Notes under the pieces: model-generated
The model's input: the letters and a program-made list of their open reading frames with translations, nothing else
What the model was told of the DNA's origin: nothing
Databases searched by the model: none
Shown: positions 56,116-64,000 of the stretch, piece by piece
Layout of the letters: each line of letters starts with the position of its first letter
Position numbering within the stretch: position 1 is the stretch's first letter
NCBI RefSeq assembly: GCF_000622145.1
Contig: NZ_JHWH01000013.1
Coordinates: 101,156-165,155, forward strand
Direction of reading: 5' to 3'
DNA from: Paracoccus yeei ATCC BAA-599
GTDB lineage: Bacteria > Pseudomonadota > Alphaproteobacteria > Rhodobacterales > Rhodobacteraceae
Length of the DNA stretch: 64,000 bases
Made by a program: the position numbers and the translations under genes

Positions 56116-57297
56116 ATGATCCGGATCCTGCGGCGCCTTGTCCTGACACTCCTGGCGCTGGCCCTGGCGGCGGCCGTCTTGGTCGCGGTCCTGGGCCCCG
56201 CCTGGATCGAGCGGCGACTGAACCCGGTGACCGACGCGGGGGACAAGGTCGCCGTCTCGGCGCGGGCGCAGGCGCTGCACGACAGCCTGGTCATCGCGGA
56301 CTGGCATTCCGACGCGCTGCTCTGGGATCGCGACCTCCTGAAGCGCGCGGACCGCGGCCACACCGATGTTCCCCGCCTGGCCGAGGGCAATGTCGCCGTG
56401 CAGGTCTTTACCACCGTCACCAAAAGCCCGCGCGGCCAGAACTACGACCACAACAGCGCCGAGGCGCCCGACAACATCACGCCGCTGTTCATCGGCCAGC
56501 TGCGGCCCATCCCCAGCTGGTTCAGCCTCAAGGAACGCGCGCTGGTCCAGGCCGAGGCGCTGAACCGCGCGGCCGAGGCCGCGCCGGACAACCTGATGCT
56601 GATCCGTTCGGCCCATGACCTGCAGACGCTGCTCGAGGCGCGGCGCAAGGGTGCGCGCACCCTGGGCGCCATCCTGGGCTCGGAAGGCGGCCACCCGCTT
56701 CAGGGCGACATCGCGAACCTGCGCGTGCTTTACGGCGCGGGCTTTCGCCTGATCGGCCTGACGCATTTCTTCGACAACGAACTGGGCGGCAGCCTGCATG
56801 GCGAAGGCGGCAGCGGCTCGGGCCTGTCGGAATTCGGCCGCCAGGTCGTGCGCGAGATGCAGGAGCGGCGCATGATCGTGGACCTGGCCCACGCCAGCCC
56901 CCAGATGGTGCGCGACGTGCTGGCCATGCCCGGCACCCGCCCGATCCTGTCCCATACCGGCATCCACGGCCATTGCCCCAGCCCGCGCAACCTGTCGGAC
57001 GATCTGGTGCGCGCCATCGCCGCCAAGGGCGGGGTCATCGGCATCGGCTATTGGGCGGACGTGAACTGCGGCGGCACCCCGGCCGACATCGCGGCCTCGG
57101 TCAAGGCCGCCATCGCACTGGTCGGAGAGGACCATGTCTCGCTCGGCTCGGATTACGACGGCTCGGTCGATGCGCCCTTCGACGCGTCGCGGCTGGCGGT
57201 CCTGACCCAGGCGCTGATCGACGCGGGGCTGAGCGATGCGCAGATCGCCAAGGTGATGGGCGGGAACATGATCCGCTATCTGGCGCAGAACCTCTAA
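56116..57297 (+). CDS. Membrane dipeptidase family (M19) peptidase, membrane-anchored form
   Basis: A 393-residue M19 enzyme with an N-terminal hydrophobic helix (RRLVLTLLALALAAAVLVAVLGPAW), so it is anchored and faces the periplasm. Metal-site motifs: VIADWHSDALLWD, LGSEGGHPLQ, LSHTGIHGHCPSPRNLSD and LGSDYDGSVD. It should cleave dipeptides, perhaps with D-residues from peptidoglycan turnover; that is inference. GAGGGAG precedes the ATG. It is related to, but clearly distinct from, the soluble M19 protein at 7266. Confidence 0.93.
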   Translation: MIRILRRLVLTLLALALAAAVLVAVLGPAWIERRLNPVTDAGDKVAVSARAQALHDSLVIADWHSDALLWDRDLLKRADRGHTDVPRLAEGNVAVQVFTTVTKSPRGQNYDHNSAEAPDNITPLFIGQLRPIPSWFSLKERALVQAEALNRAAEAAPDNLMLIRSAHDLQTLLEARRKGARTLGAILGSEGGHPLQGDIANLRVLYGAGFRLIGLTHFFDNELGGSLHGEGGSGSGLSEFGRQVVREMQERRMIVDLAHASPQMVRDVLAMPGTRPILSHTGIHGHCPSPRNLSDDLVRAIAAKGGVIGIGYWADVNCGGTPADIAASVKAAIALVGEDHVSLGSDYDGSVDAPFDASRLAVLTQALIDAGLSDAQIAKVMGGNMIRYLAQNL

Positions 57298-57299
57298 AA

Positions 57300-57340
57300 G
57301 GCCCGACCGGCACGCCACGGCCTGACGGCGCCGGTCGGCC
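57300..57340. terminator. Hairpin directly after the second M19 gene
   Basis: GGCC-c-GACCGGC (57300-57311) pairs with GCCGGTC-GGCC (57330-57340). The stem begins just beyond the stop codon. There is no T-run. Confidence 0.45.
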
Positions 57341-57358
57341 CCCACTGGCCACCCTTCC

Positions 57359-57391
57359 AAAGCGGCGTTCCGCCCGCGGCGGCGCCGCTTT
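57359..57391. terminator. AAAGCGGCG...CGCCGCTTT hairpin
   Basis: A perfect 9-bp stem (57359-57367 with 57383-57391) and a 15-base loop, ending in TTT. It follows the previous stem and precedes the parE promoter region, so the two probably form a tandem terminator. Confidence 0.55.
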
Positions 57392-57548
57392 GCCACCCCT
57401 GAACAGCCTGACAATAGTCCAATTTGTCGCAGCCCGACATGACGCAGATCAAACGCCCCGCTGATCCGCCCGCGGCAAGGCGCTTTCCCTTGCCCCCGCC
57501 CCGCCGGGCATGAGATAACGCCGGCCCAAGAACAGACGAGCAGGTGCC

Positions 57549-59519
57549 ATGGCCGACGATCTTTTCCCCGCCTCTGACCGGGCCTCCGACAGCTACTCGG
57601 CCGCCTCGATCGAAGTGCTCGAGGGGCTTGAGCCCGTGCGCAAGCGGCCCGGCATGTATATTGGCGGCACCGACGAACGCGCCCTGCACCACCTGGTCGC
57701 CGAAATCCTGGACAACGCGATGGACGAGGCGGTCGCGGGCCATGCCACCCGCATCGAGGTCGAGTTGCTCGCCGATTTCACCGTCATCGTACGCGACAAC
57801 GGCCGCGGCATCCCGATCGACCCGCATCCCAAGTTCCCCGGCAAGTCCGCGCTCGAGGTGATCCTGTGCACGCTGCACGCCGGCGGCAAGTTCTCGGGCG
57901 ACGCCTACCAGACCTCGGGGGGGCTGCACGGGGTCGGCGCCTCGGTCGTGAACGCGCTGTCGGACAGCATGGTCGTGCAGGTCGCGCGCAACCGCGAGCT
58001 GTTCCAGCAAAGCTTCTCGCGCGGGATCCCGCAGGGCCCGGTCCAAAAGGTCGGCGCGGCCCCGAACCGGCGCGGCACCACGGTCAGCTTTCACGCTGAC
58101 GAGCAGATCTTCGGCCATCACCGCTTCAAGCCCGCCCGGCTGCTGAAGATGGTAAAGTCCAAGGCCTATCTGTTCTCGGGCGTGGAAATCCGCTGGAAGA
58201 CCGAGATCGACGATGGCGAAACGCCGGTCGAGGCCAGCTTCCATTTTCCCGGCGGGCTGGCGGATTACCTGAACGAACAGCTGACCGGCGCCTCGACCTA
58301 TGCCGAGCGGCCCTTTGCCGGCAGCGTCGATTTCAAGGAAAAGTTCGGCGTCCCCGGCAAGGTCGACTGGGCGATCAACTGGACGCCCTCGCGCGACGGC
58401 TTCATCCAGTCCTATTGCAACACCGTCCCGACACCCGAAGGCGGCACGCATGAGGCCGGCTTCTGGTCCGCGATCCTCAAGGGCATCCGTGGCTATGGCG
58501 AGCTGATCAGCAACAAGAAGGCCGCGAACATCACCCGCGACGACCTGCTGACAGGCGGCTGCGCGCTGGTCAGCTGCTTCATCCGCGAACCCGAGTTCGT
58601 GGGCCAGACCAAGGACCGCCTTGCCACGACCGAGGCCGCGCGTCTGGTCGAGGGCGCCGTGCGCGACCATTTCGACAACTGGCTGGCCGCCGACACCAAA
58701 TCGGCGGGCGCGATCCTGGATTTCCTGGTCCTGCGGGCCGAGGAGCGCCTGCGCCGCCGGCAGGAGAAGGAAACCGCCCGCAAGTCGGCCACGAAGAAGC
58801 TGCGCCTGCCCGGCAAGCTGGTCGATTGCTCGGCCACCAACCGCGAGGGGACCGAGCTGTTCATCGTCGAGGGCGACAGCGCGGGCGGCAGCGCCAAGAT
58901 GGCGCGCGAACGCCAGACCCAGGCCCTGCTGCCGCTGCGCGGCAAGATCCTGAACGTGCTGGGCGCGGCCAGTTCCAAGCTGGGCTCGAACCAGGAGATC
59001 AACGACCTCTGCCAGGCGCTGGGGGTCAGCATGGGGTCGCGCTTCAACATCGACGACCTGCGCTATGACAAGATCATCATCATGACCGACGCCGACGTGG
59101 ACGGCGCGCATATTGCCAGCCTGCTGATGACCTTCTTCTTTACCCAGATGCGGCCGCTGATCGACAAGGGGCACCTGTATCTGGCCTGCCCGCCGCTTTA
59201 CCGCCTGACCCAGGGCGCGCATCGCGTCTATGTCGCGGACGACGCCGAGAAAGAGGCGATGCTGGCCCGTGGCCTGGGTGGCAAGGGCAAGATCGACGTG
59301 CAGCGCTTCAAGGGCCTGGGCGAGATGGACGCCAAGGACCTCAAGGATACGACGATGAACCCCAGGACGCGCAAGCTGATCCGGGTGTCCATCGACGAGG
59401 ACGAGGGCGGCGAGACCGGCGATCTGGTCGAACGCCTGATGGGCAAGAAGCCCGAGCTGCGCTTTCAGTTCATCCAGGAAAATGCCCAGTTCGCGGATGC
59501 CGAGGAACTGGACGTCTGA
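57549..59519 (+). CDS. parE: DNA topoisomerase IV subunit B
   Basis: The ATPase subunit of the decatenating type II topoisomerase; 656 residues. It has GHKL ATP-site motifs ([47 protein letters not shown]) and the transducer. The TOPRIM domain has [38 protein letters not shown] and [14 protein letters not shown]. The C-terminal [21 protein letters not shown] is typical. ParC is not in the window. GyrB is excluded because its long insertion is missing. The next gene starts inside the stop. Confidence 0.94.
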   Translation: MADDLFPASDRASDSYSAASIEVLEGLEPVRKRPGMYIGGTDERALHHLVAEILDNAMDEAVAGHATRIEVELLADFTVIVRDNGRGIPIDPHPKFPGKSALEVILCTLHAGGKFSGDAYQTSGGLHGVGASVVNALSDSMVVQVARNRELFQQSFSRGIPQGPVQKVGAAPNRRGTTVSFHADEQIFGHHRFKPARLLKMVKSKAYLFSGVEIRWKTEIDDGETPVEASFHFPGGLADYLNEQLTGASTYAERPFAGSVDFKEKFGVPGKVDWAINWTPSRDGFIQSYCNTVPTPEGGTHEAGFWSAILKGIRGYGELISNKKAANITRDDLLTGGCALVSCFIREPEFVGQTKDRLATTEAARLVEGAVRDHFDNWLAADTKSAGAILDFLVLRAEERLRRRQEKETARKSATKKLRLPGKLVDCSATNREGTELFIVEGDSAGGSAKMARERQTQALLPLRGKILNVLGAASSKLGSNQEINDLCQALGVSMGSRFNIDDLRYDKIIIMTDADVDGAHIASLLMTFFFTQMRPLIDKGHLYLACPPLYRLTQGAHRVYVADDAEKEAMLARGLGGKGKIDVQRFKGLGEMDAKDLKDTTMNPRTRKLIRVSIDEDEGGETGDLVERLMGKKPELRFQFIQENAQFADAEELDV

Positions 59520-59848
59520 TGCTGGCCGCGCCGCTCGCGATCTACGCGCTCGCCGCGCTGGCCGAGATCGCCGGCTGCTTCGCCTTCTGGGCCTGGGCCC
59601 GGCTCGGGCGCTCGGCCTTGTGGCTGGTGCCCGGTATGCTGTCTCTGGCGCTGTTCGCCTGGGCGCTGACGCGGATCGAGACCGATTTCGCCGGCCGCGC
59701 CTATGCCGCCTACGGCGGGATCTACGTCGCCGCCTCGCTCGGCTGGCTGTGGCTGACCGAGGGGCAGGTGCCCACCCGCTGGGACCTGCTCGGCGGCGGC
59801 CTGTGCATCGCGGGGGCGATAGTGGTCCTGGCGGGCGCACGGGCCTGA
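59519..59848 (+). CDS. YnfA/UPF0060 small membrane protein
   Basis: A 109-residue protein with four hydrophobic helices and the family pattern [94 protein letters not shown]. YnfA proteins are inner-membrane relatives of small multidrug transporters, of unsettled function. The ATG overlaps the parE stop by one base (TGATG). Confidence 0.93.
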   Translation: MLAAPLAIYALAALAEIAGCFAFWAWARLGRSALWLVPGMLSLALFAWALTRIETDFAGRAYAAYGGIYVAASLGWLWLTEGQVPTRWDLLGGGLCIAGAIVVLAGARA

Positions 59849-59937
59849 GCCGCCTTGTCCGGGCGTCGTATCAGCCCCTGCCCGCTGTATTTCGGCGCGG
59901 CGGTGCCGTATTCAGAACGAAACGATTCAGGTCAGAC

Positions 59938-60216
59938 ATGCGAACACATCTTGCCGCCCTCCTTTCCCTCATGGTCATCGCCGGTTGCGCGGCCGGTCCC
60001 GGCACCGTGGTCAAGGGCGCCGGGCCGGACGAGCTTTTGAAGCTGCGCGAAGGCCCCGGCCTCAACTACCGGATCATCCTCGGCCTTCCCGACGGTACGC
60101 GCCTCACGCGCCACGACTGCGTGACCAAAGCCGGCAAACGCTGGTGCCGGGTCTCGCTCGCCGCCAAGCCCGGCGTGTCGGGTTATGTGTCGGCGGACTA
60201 TCTGTCCGAGTCCTGA
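59938..60216 (+). CDS. SH3-domain lipoprotein
   Basis: A 92-residue protein with a lipoprotein signal peptide (LLSLMVIAGC, Cys17). One bacterial SH3b domain follows: DELLKLREGPGLNYRIILGLPDGTRLTRHDCVTKAGKRWCRVSLAAKPGVSGYVSADYLSES. Such domains usually bind peptidoglycan or other envelope ligands. It is probably lipid-anchored. No partner is evident nearby. Confidence 0.85.
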   Translation: MRTHLAALLSLMVIAGCAAGPGTVVKGAGPDELLKLREGPGLNYRIILGLPDGTRLTRHDCVTKAGKRWCRVSLAAKPGVSGYVSADYLSES

Positions 60217-60360
60217 TTTCCCGCTGCCGGGCTAGCAGGGGCTCTGGTCGCTACGCCGGCCGGAGCGATACCGGATTGCTTTTAGCGGGCCGTCAAGTGT
60301 CGGCGTTGCGGGACGGAGCGGCCGGTCAGAGTAGACCTGCCTAACAGCCTTTCCCATTGT

Positions 60361-60831
60361 TCATTCGGCTTGAAGACTCTTGCACGCACAACGCGCCCGA
60401 CTGTGGTTCGCAGAGTTACCCTCGGATACCCCCCAAACATTCTCTTCCCCAAGTTTTTGAAGACTCCCTGGCTTGGTCAGGCGATCACTCTCGCGAAGAT
60501 CGGAAATCCGTTTGAGAAGCTCTGGTACCGCGAGCGTGTTAGGAGGCTCGATGAAACCTGCATCTAGTCTGATTGTGTCATAGTTAGAGCAATTTATCAG
60601 AGTGAACCGCTGCGCATGTCCGCGAGGGTCGTTCGGCTTTTTCGGGTATTCTTCAGTCGCGAGGCCAACATATGACCCTCCTTCATAGCTGGCAGGATGC
60701 TCCACCAATACGCGGTCGGGGTGGCGTGACGGACCCTGCCACCCGCATTTGTCGAGGCTTGCTCCCACTGAGGCAGGCTGCTCGACGCATGAAGATGCTA
60801 AAAGGGTGACTGCAAAAAATGCGATACGCAT
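60361..60831 (-). CDS. Low-GC orphan lipoprotein, unknown
   Basis: A 156-residue protein with a short signal peptide and lipobox (LLASSC, Cys15). The mature part begins VEQPASVGASLDKCGWQGPSRHPDRV and contains EHPASYEGGSYVGLATEEYPKK and a second cysteine cluster at the end (RCACKSL). I do not recognise a family. The reading frame and its flanks (about 60270-60890) are visibly less GC-rich than everything around them, with frequent AT-ending codons. That suggests recent acquisition. The gene is single, with no mobile-element remnants that I can identify. Confidence 0.6.
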   Translation of the reverse strand: MRIAFFAVTLLASSCVEQPASVGASLDKCGWQGPSRHPDRVLVEHPASYEGGSYVGLATEEYPKKPNDPRGHAQRFTLINCSNYDTIRLDAGFIEPPNTLAVPELLKRISDLRESDRLTKPGSLQKLGEENVWGVSEGNSANHSRARCACKSLQAE

Positions 60832-60897
60832 GTCCCGCTCTGAACCTGTAAGCCTTTGCCCAGAGCTTTACCCCCTTCGTGACCGGCAGCAATGGCT

Positions 60898-61536
60898 TTA
60901 AAACCGCATCCCCCACCGAAACCCGACCCCCTCGGTCCCGATCCCGAAGCTCGCCGCGCCGAAGCTGACCCCGATCAGCGCGCCGGTGAATACCTGCTCC
61001 GGGGTATGCTCGCCCGCGTGCACCCGGCTCCAGCCGGTCAGCCCGGCCGCGCCATAGGCCGCCGCGCCTGCCCAGGGCTTGTCCTCGAAACACTTCCCCG
61101 CCAGATCGCCCGCGCCAAAGAACGCCGCCGCGGTGTGGCCCGAGGGGAAGCCCTTGCCCTCGCCCGAGGGGCGGCGCGAGATCGGCGCGCCGTCGAAGAA
61201 TTCCTTCATGCCCCAGACCAGCGCCGCCTGCAGGGCGCCCCGCACGGCGAAATCCTCCAGCCGGTCCTGATCGGCGGCGCAGGCGGCGGCGGCCAGCGGC
61301 AACCCGTATTTCATCGCCGTGCCGAACTGTTCGAACGGGTCCGCCGCCGCCGGGGATGCGAGGGCGGCGACGAGGGTCAGCGATGTTGCGCAACGGCTGC
61401 GTGCGTTGCGCGCTGTGACCGCGCGCCGCGTCGGTGCAAGAAACCCAGCAATCACCGGGATTTTCGCTGTGACAGCCGTGCACAGGGCGTACACCGGCCG
61501 TACACCGGCGATGCACCGGACTTTGCGCCGCTCCAT
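60898..61536 (-). CDS. PAP2-superfamily phosphatase-like protein, uncertain start
   Basis: The C-terminal ~150 residues carry the PAP2 signature PSGHTAAAFFG and SRVHAGEHTPEQVFTGALIG. The third motif normally ends H-xxx-D; here the Asp position is Gln. A signal-peptide-like stretch (TSLTLVAALASPAAADP) precedes the domain, but no start codon lies just before it. The ATG at 61536 overlaps the lolD stop (TGATG) and follows a G-run ribosome-binding site, giving 212 residues. In-frame GTGs nearer the domain, such as 61457, are alternatives. The first ~60 residues are encoded within a dispersed repeat. Confidence 0.55.
   Translation of the reverse strand: MERRKVRCIAGVRPVYALCTAVTAKIPVIAGFLAPTRRAVTARNARSRCATSLTLVAALASPAAADPFEQFGTAMKYGLPLAAAACAADQDRLEDFAVRGALQAALVWGMKEFFDGAPISRRPSGEGKGFPSGHTAAAFFGAGDLAGKCFEDKPWAGAAAYGAAGLTGWSRVHAGEHTPEQVFTGALIGVSFGAASFGIGTEGVGFRWGMRF
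61385..61520 (-). repeat. GTGTAC-rich structured dispersed repeat, copy 2
   Basis: On the minus strand this reads GTGTACGGCCGGTGTACGCC, then CTGTCACAGC, AAAATCCC...GGGTTT and GCGCAAC-N10-GTTGCGC. The order and most bases match copy 1 at 7090-7213. The bases inside the AAATCCC stem read as the reverse complement relative to copy 1. The repeat sits at the 5' end of the PAP2-like gene. Confidence 0.65.
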
Positions 61537-62198
61537 CACCCCCCCAGCCGGATCACCCGGTCCATGCGCCCCGCCAGATCCATGTTGTGCGTCGCGATCA
61601 GCGCCGAGAGCCCGGTCTGGCGCACCAGGCCCATCAGCACGTCGAAGACCTTGTCCGAGGTCGTGGGGTCCAGGTTCCCGGTCGGCTCGTCCGCCAGCAG
61701 CAGCGCGGGCGCATTCGCCAGCGCCCGGCAAAAGGCCACGCGCTGCTGTTCGCCCCCGGAGAGCTGCGCCGGGCGGTGATCGGCGCGGTGCGACAGCCCG
61801 ACACGGCCCAGCAGGTCCGCCGCCCGGGCCCGCGCCGCGCCCTGGGAAACGCCGTTCGCCAGCTGCGGCAGAACGATGTTTTCGGCGGCCGAGAATTCGG
61901 GCAGCAGGTGGTGGAACTGATAGACGAAGCCCAGCGAGACGCGGCGCGCCTCGGTGCGGGCGCGGTCGCCCTGCCCGGTCATGTCGCGCCCGTTCAGCAC
62001 CACGCGGCCCGCGTCGGCGGTGTCCAGCAGACCCGCGATATGCAGCAGCGTCGATTTCCCGGCCCCCGAGGGCGCGACCAGCGCCACCACCTCGCCCCGC
62101 GCGACCGAGAGCGACAGATCCGACAGCACCGGCACCGGGGCCGGGCCGCCCTTGCCGTAGGTCTTGGAGATCGCGTCCAGAACCAGAACGTCATTCAT
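61536..62198 (-). CDS. lolD: Lipoprotein-releasing ABC transporter ATP-binding protein LolD
   Basis: A 220-residue ATPase that powers release of lipoproteins from the inner membrane to LolA. Walker A is APSGAGKST (about 43-51), the signature [11 protein letters not shown] follows near 142, and Walker B is [11 protein letters not shown]. The [31 protein letters not shown] start is typical of LolD/MacB-type ATPases. It overlaps the lolC stop by 8 bases. The pairing with a LolC/E-type permease fixes the assignment. Confidence 0.93.
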   Translation of the reverse strand: MNDVLVLDAISKTYGKGGPAPVPVLSDLSLSVARGEVVALVAPSGAGKSTLLHIAGLLDTADAGRVVLNGRDMTGQGDRARTEARRVSLGFVYQFHHLLPEFSAAENIVLPQLANGVSQGAARARAADLLGRVGLSHRADHRPAQLSGGEQQRVAFCRALANAPALLLADEPTGNLDPTTSDKVFDVLMGLVRQTGLSALIATHNMDLAGRMDRVIRLGG

Positions 62199-63492
62199 AG
62201 CGCAGGGCCTCGACCGGGTTCATCCGCGCCGCGCGTCGGGCGGGAAAGATGGTGACGACGAAGGACAGCGCCAGCGACAGGCCCACGGCCTTGGCGACAT
62301 CCACCCAGCGCAGCCGCGCCGGCAGTTCATAGATGCCGCGGACCGAGGCGTCCCATGCGCCCCCGCCGGATATCCAGTTCACGAAATCCAGCACATGCTG
62401 GACGTTCAGCGCGAAGGCCACCCCCAGCGCGACGCCCGCGACCGTGCCGATCACCCCGGTGAAGGCCCCGCAGAGGAAAAACACCCGCAGCACCGAGCCC
62501 TCGGTCAGGCCCATGGTGCGCAGGATGCCGATGTCGCGGCCCTTGTTCTTGACCAGCATGATCAGCCCCGAGGTGATGTTCATCGAGGCGATCAGCACCA
62601 GGATCGACAGGATGACGAACATCACGTTGTCCTCCATCGTCAGCGCGCGCAGGAAGCTGCCCGAGGCATCCTTCCAGGTCCAGATCTGCGCGCGTTCGCC
62701 GGCGGCGGTCAGCAGCGCCGGGGTCAGCGCGTCCACGCGCTCGGGGTCCTGCACGAAGACCTCGATCTCGTCCGCGACGCCCTCGCGGTTGAAATAGGAC
62801 TGCGCCTGAGACATCGGCATGTAGACGCGGGTCTTGTCGATGTCATAGCGCCCGGCCGAGAAGATATAGACCACGTCATAGCTTTCGATCCGGGGCGTGG
62901 TGCCGAAGGCGGTCTGCGCCCCGCGCGGGGAAATCAGCTGCACCCGGTCGCCGACGCCCACGCCCAGGTCGCGCGCAAGCTCGGCCCCAATGGCGATGCC
63001 GCGGTCGAAATCCTCGATATTGCCGCCGGCGGTCGAGGGGTTGGAAATGCGCGGCATGGCCTTCAGATCGGCCAGCGTCACCCCATAGACCTCGGCCACG
63101 TTGTTGGAATCGTTGGCCGAGACCATCACCTGGCCGCGAACAACCGGGGTCGCGCGGGTGACGCCCGGGACGGCCGCCAGCCGCGCCGCCAGCGCGTCCG
63201 CATCCTGGATCGTGCCGGGCACGACATAGGTTTCCTCGGTCAGATCGTTATAGACCGAGGTCGGCATGTAGGACACCGAACTGTGGGCGTTCGCGCCCAG
63301 GATGGTGTCGACGAACTCGGCCCGGAACCCCGCCCGCACCGCCAGCGTGGCGATCAGCGCGGCCACGCCCAGCATGATGCCGATCAGGCTGATCCAGGTC
63401 ATCACGCTGACCCCGCCCTCGGCCCGGCGGGCGCGCAGGTAGCGCCAGGCGATCAGGAATTCGTAGCGCGAGAACGGGCGGGAACTGGCCAT
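62191..63492 (-). CDS. lolC: Lipoprotein-releasing system permease LolC/E
   Basis: A 433-residue inner-membrane subunit of the lipoprotein-release complex. One N-terminal helix ([24 protein letters not shown]), a large periplasmic domain (about residues 50-290) and three C-terminal helices with FxSxxxxxMxDV-like coupling segments ([41 protein letters not shown]) match LolC/LolE. Alphaproteobacteria usually have a single permease in place of the LolC/LolE pair, so it may function as a homodimer. It leads the lolC-lolD transcript. Confidence 0.92.
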   Translation of the reverse strand: MASSRPFSRYEFLIAWRYLRARRAEGGVSVMTWISLIGIMLGVAALIATLAVRAGFRAEFVDTILGANAHSSVSYMPTSVYNDLTEETYVVPGTIQDADALAARLAAVPGVTRATPVVRGQVMVSANDSNNVAEVYGVTLADLKAMPRISNPSTAGGNIEDFDRGIAIGAELARDLGVGVGDRVQLISPRGAQTAFGTTPRIESYDVVYIFSAGRYDIDKTRVYMPMSQAQSYFNREGVADEIEVFVQDPERVDALTPALLTAAGERAQIWTWKDASGSFLRALTMEDNVMFVILSILVLIASMNITSGLIMLVKNKGRDIGILRTMGLTEGSVLRVFFLCGAFTGVIGTVAGVALGVAFALNVQHVLDFVNWISGGGAWDASVRGIYELPARLRWVDVAKAVGLSLALSFVVTIFPARRAARMNPVEALRYE

Positions 63493-63659
63493 CGGTCACC
63501 TTGGGTTTGGTTCGGGACTGATTGGCGCGGGCGATCACGAAAGGCAAGGCTACAAGGGCGTGAGGGGGGCGTGGGGATGGTGCGAGGGGGGCCATGGCGG
63601 ACGGTCGGCTACTTCGTCGTTGTTTGCGTCTTACAGGCTGCCGAGGCTCTGATGATGTG

Positions 63660-64000
63660 ACCGCCCCCCCGACGGCTTCGCTGTGCCAGGGTGGGTCTGG
63701 GACGATCCACAGAGGGGAGAGGTCATGTCGGAGATTACCACGATCGGGCTCGATCTTGCGAAGCATGTGTTTCAGCTTCACGGGGCCGACGCTTCTGGGC
63801 GAGCGGTGCTGCGCAAGAAGCTTCGGCGGGACCAGGTGCTGGCGTTCTTCAGCCAGCTACCATCCTGCGTCGTCGTGATGGAGGCGTGCGGTGGCGCCCA
63901 TTTCTGGGGTCGTGAGATCGGGAAGCTGGGCCATGAGGTGCGGCTCATCCCGCCGGCCTATGTGAAGCCCTTTGTGAAGCGCCAGAAGAACGATGTCGCC
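63660..64000 (+). mobile_element. IS110-family insertion sequence (left part; runs off the window)
   Basis: The transposase start at 63725 and the GGTGGGTCTGGGACGATCCAC-like leader just upstream are typical of IS110/IS1111-group elements. I cannot locate the exact left end because these elements lack long terminal inverted repeats. 63660 is a rough limit. Confidence 0.6.
63725..64000 (+). CDS. IS110-family transposase, N-terminal part
   Basis: The first 92 residues of a DEDD-type transposase; the frame is open at the right edge. TTIGLDLAKHVFQLHG contains the first catalytic Asp and VVMEACGGAHFW the Glu. The sequence continues with LGHEVRLIPPAYVKPFVKRQKNDV, a hallmark of the IS110 family. The ATG follows [13 protein letters not shown]110 enzymes act with Piv-like recombinase chemistry and, in several members, with a bridge RNA encoded in the element's non-coding ends. 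Confidence 0.88.
   Translation, partial: MSEITTIGLDLAKHVFQLHGADASGRAVLRKKLRRDQVLAFFSQLPSCVVVMEACGGAHFWGREIGKLGHEVRLIPPAYVKPFVKRQKNDVA

Noticed and set aside
57294..59840. An 848-residue minus-strand open frame across parE
   Set aside because: It mirrors the strongly conserved parE coding frame, has low-complexity content and no ribosome-binding site or family match.
60217..60360. tRNA gene or attachment site beside the low-GC gene
   Set aside because: No cloverleaf-like sequence or T-loop motif could be found in this stretch, and no flanking direct repeat was evident.

Overview
The window is a continuous, high-GC, gene-dense stretch of bacterial chromosome. Several gene neighbourhoods point to an alphaproteobacterium of the Rhodobacterales, most likely a Paracoccus-like organism: perM-hdaA-ppk-ppx, aroK-aroB beside xerD, accB-accC-aat followed by a DUF2155 gene, a MlaD-domain gene and NDUFA12, an NDUFA12-type complex I subunit, CarD, a short ProRS and a SUV3-like helicase. 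The genus is an inference from gene content; there is no rRNA in the window. I found no tRNA, rRNA or CRISPR array.

Layout. 1-3098: end of a branched-chain amino-acid type ABC transporter operon (livF, livH, livM). 3187-5373: uvrB, then three tandem palindromes. 5477-6930 (minus): an I78-type inhibitor lipoprotein, an orphan ParA ATPase and an ABM-domain protein. 7266-8315: a soluble M19 dipeptidase. 8328-14158 (minus): perM-hdaA-ppk-ppx, linking replication control and polyphosphate metabolism. 14285-16491: proS and a tandem universal stress protein.

16618-22566 is the most distinctive accessory region. It encodes a membrane-anchored CE2-like esterase, a GT61 glycosyltransferase, a hexapeptide-repeat acyltransferase, an AMP-forming ligase, a free-standing acyl carrier protein and a group IV PLP decarboxylase. 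The last four are packed with overlapping ends. Together they look like a system that loads an amino acid or related acid on a carrier protein, decarboxylates it there and attaches it to a glycan.

22803-28971 is a complete Mrp-type Na+/H+ antiporter operon with a fused A/B subunit. 28968-33555 holds aroB/aroK (minus) and two exported proteins plus xerD (plus). 33562-39338 holds a xanthine/uracil-type permease, transketolase, a DMT exporter and a LpxL-like acyltransferase. 39453-43258 holds accB, accC and aat, opposed by DUF2155, MlaD and NDUFA12 genes.

43448-47235 is a purine-use module: NCS2 purine permease, a fused allantoinase/OHCU decarboxylase, and ureidoglycine aminohydrolase. 47300-52655 (minus) carries carD, fdxA, an Hsp15-like protein, a SUV3-like helicase and a TPR protein. 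52713-59848 carries an SCP2 protein, a hydrolase, pepF, a membrane-anchored M19 dipeptidase, parE and a YnfA protein. 59938-63492 holds an SH3 lipoprotein, a low-GC orphan lipoprotein, a PAP2-like protein and lolD/lolC. The window ends inside an IS110-family insertion sequence.

Two families of dispersed non-coding repeats recur. One is a CTTCTTTCTTG...AAATATCC element followed by a GC hairpin. The other is a roughly 130-bp GTGTAC-rich element with two stem-loops, found upstream of the first M19 gene and, in the other orientation, at the 5' end of the PAP2-like gene.
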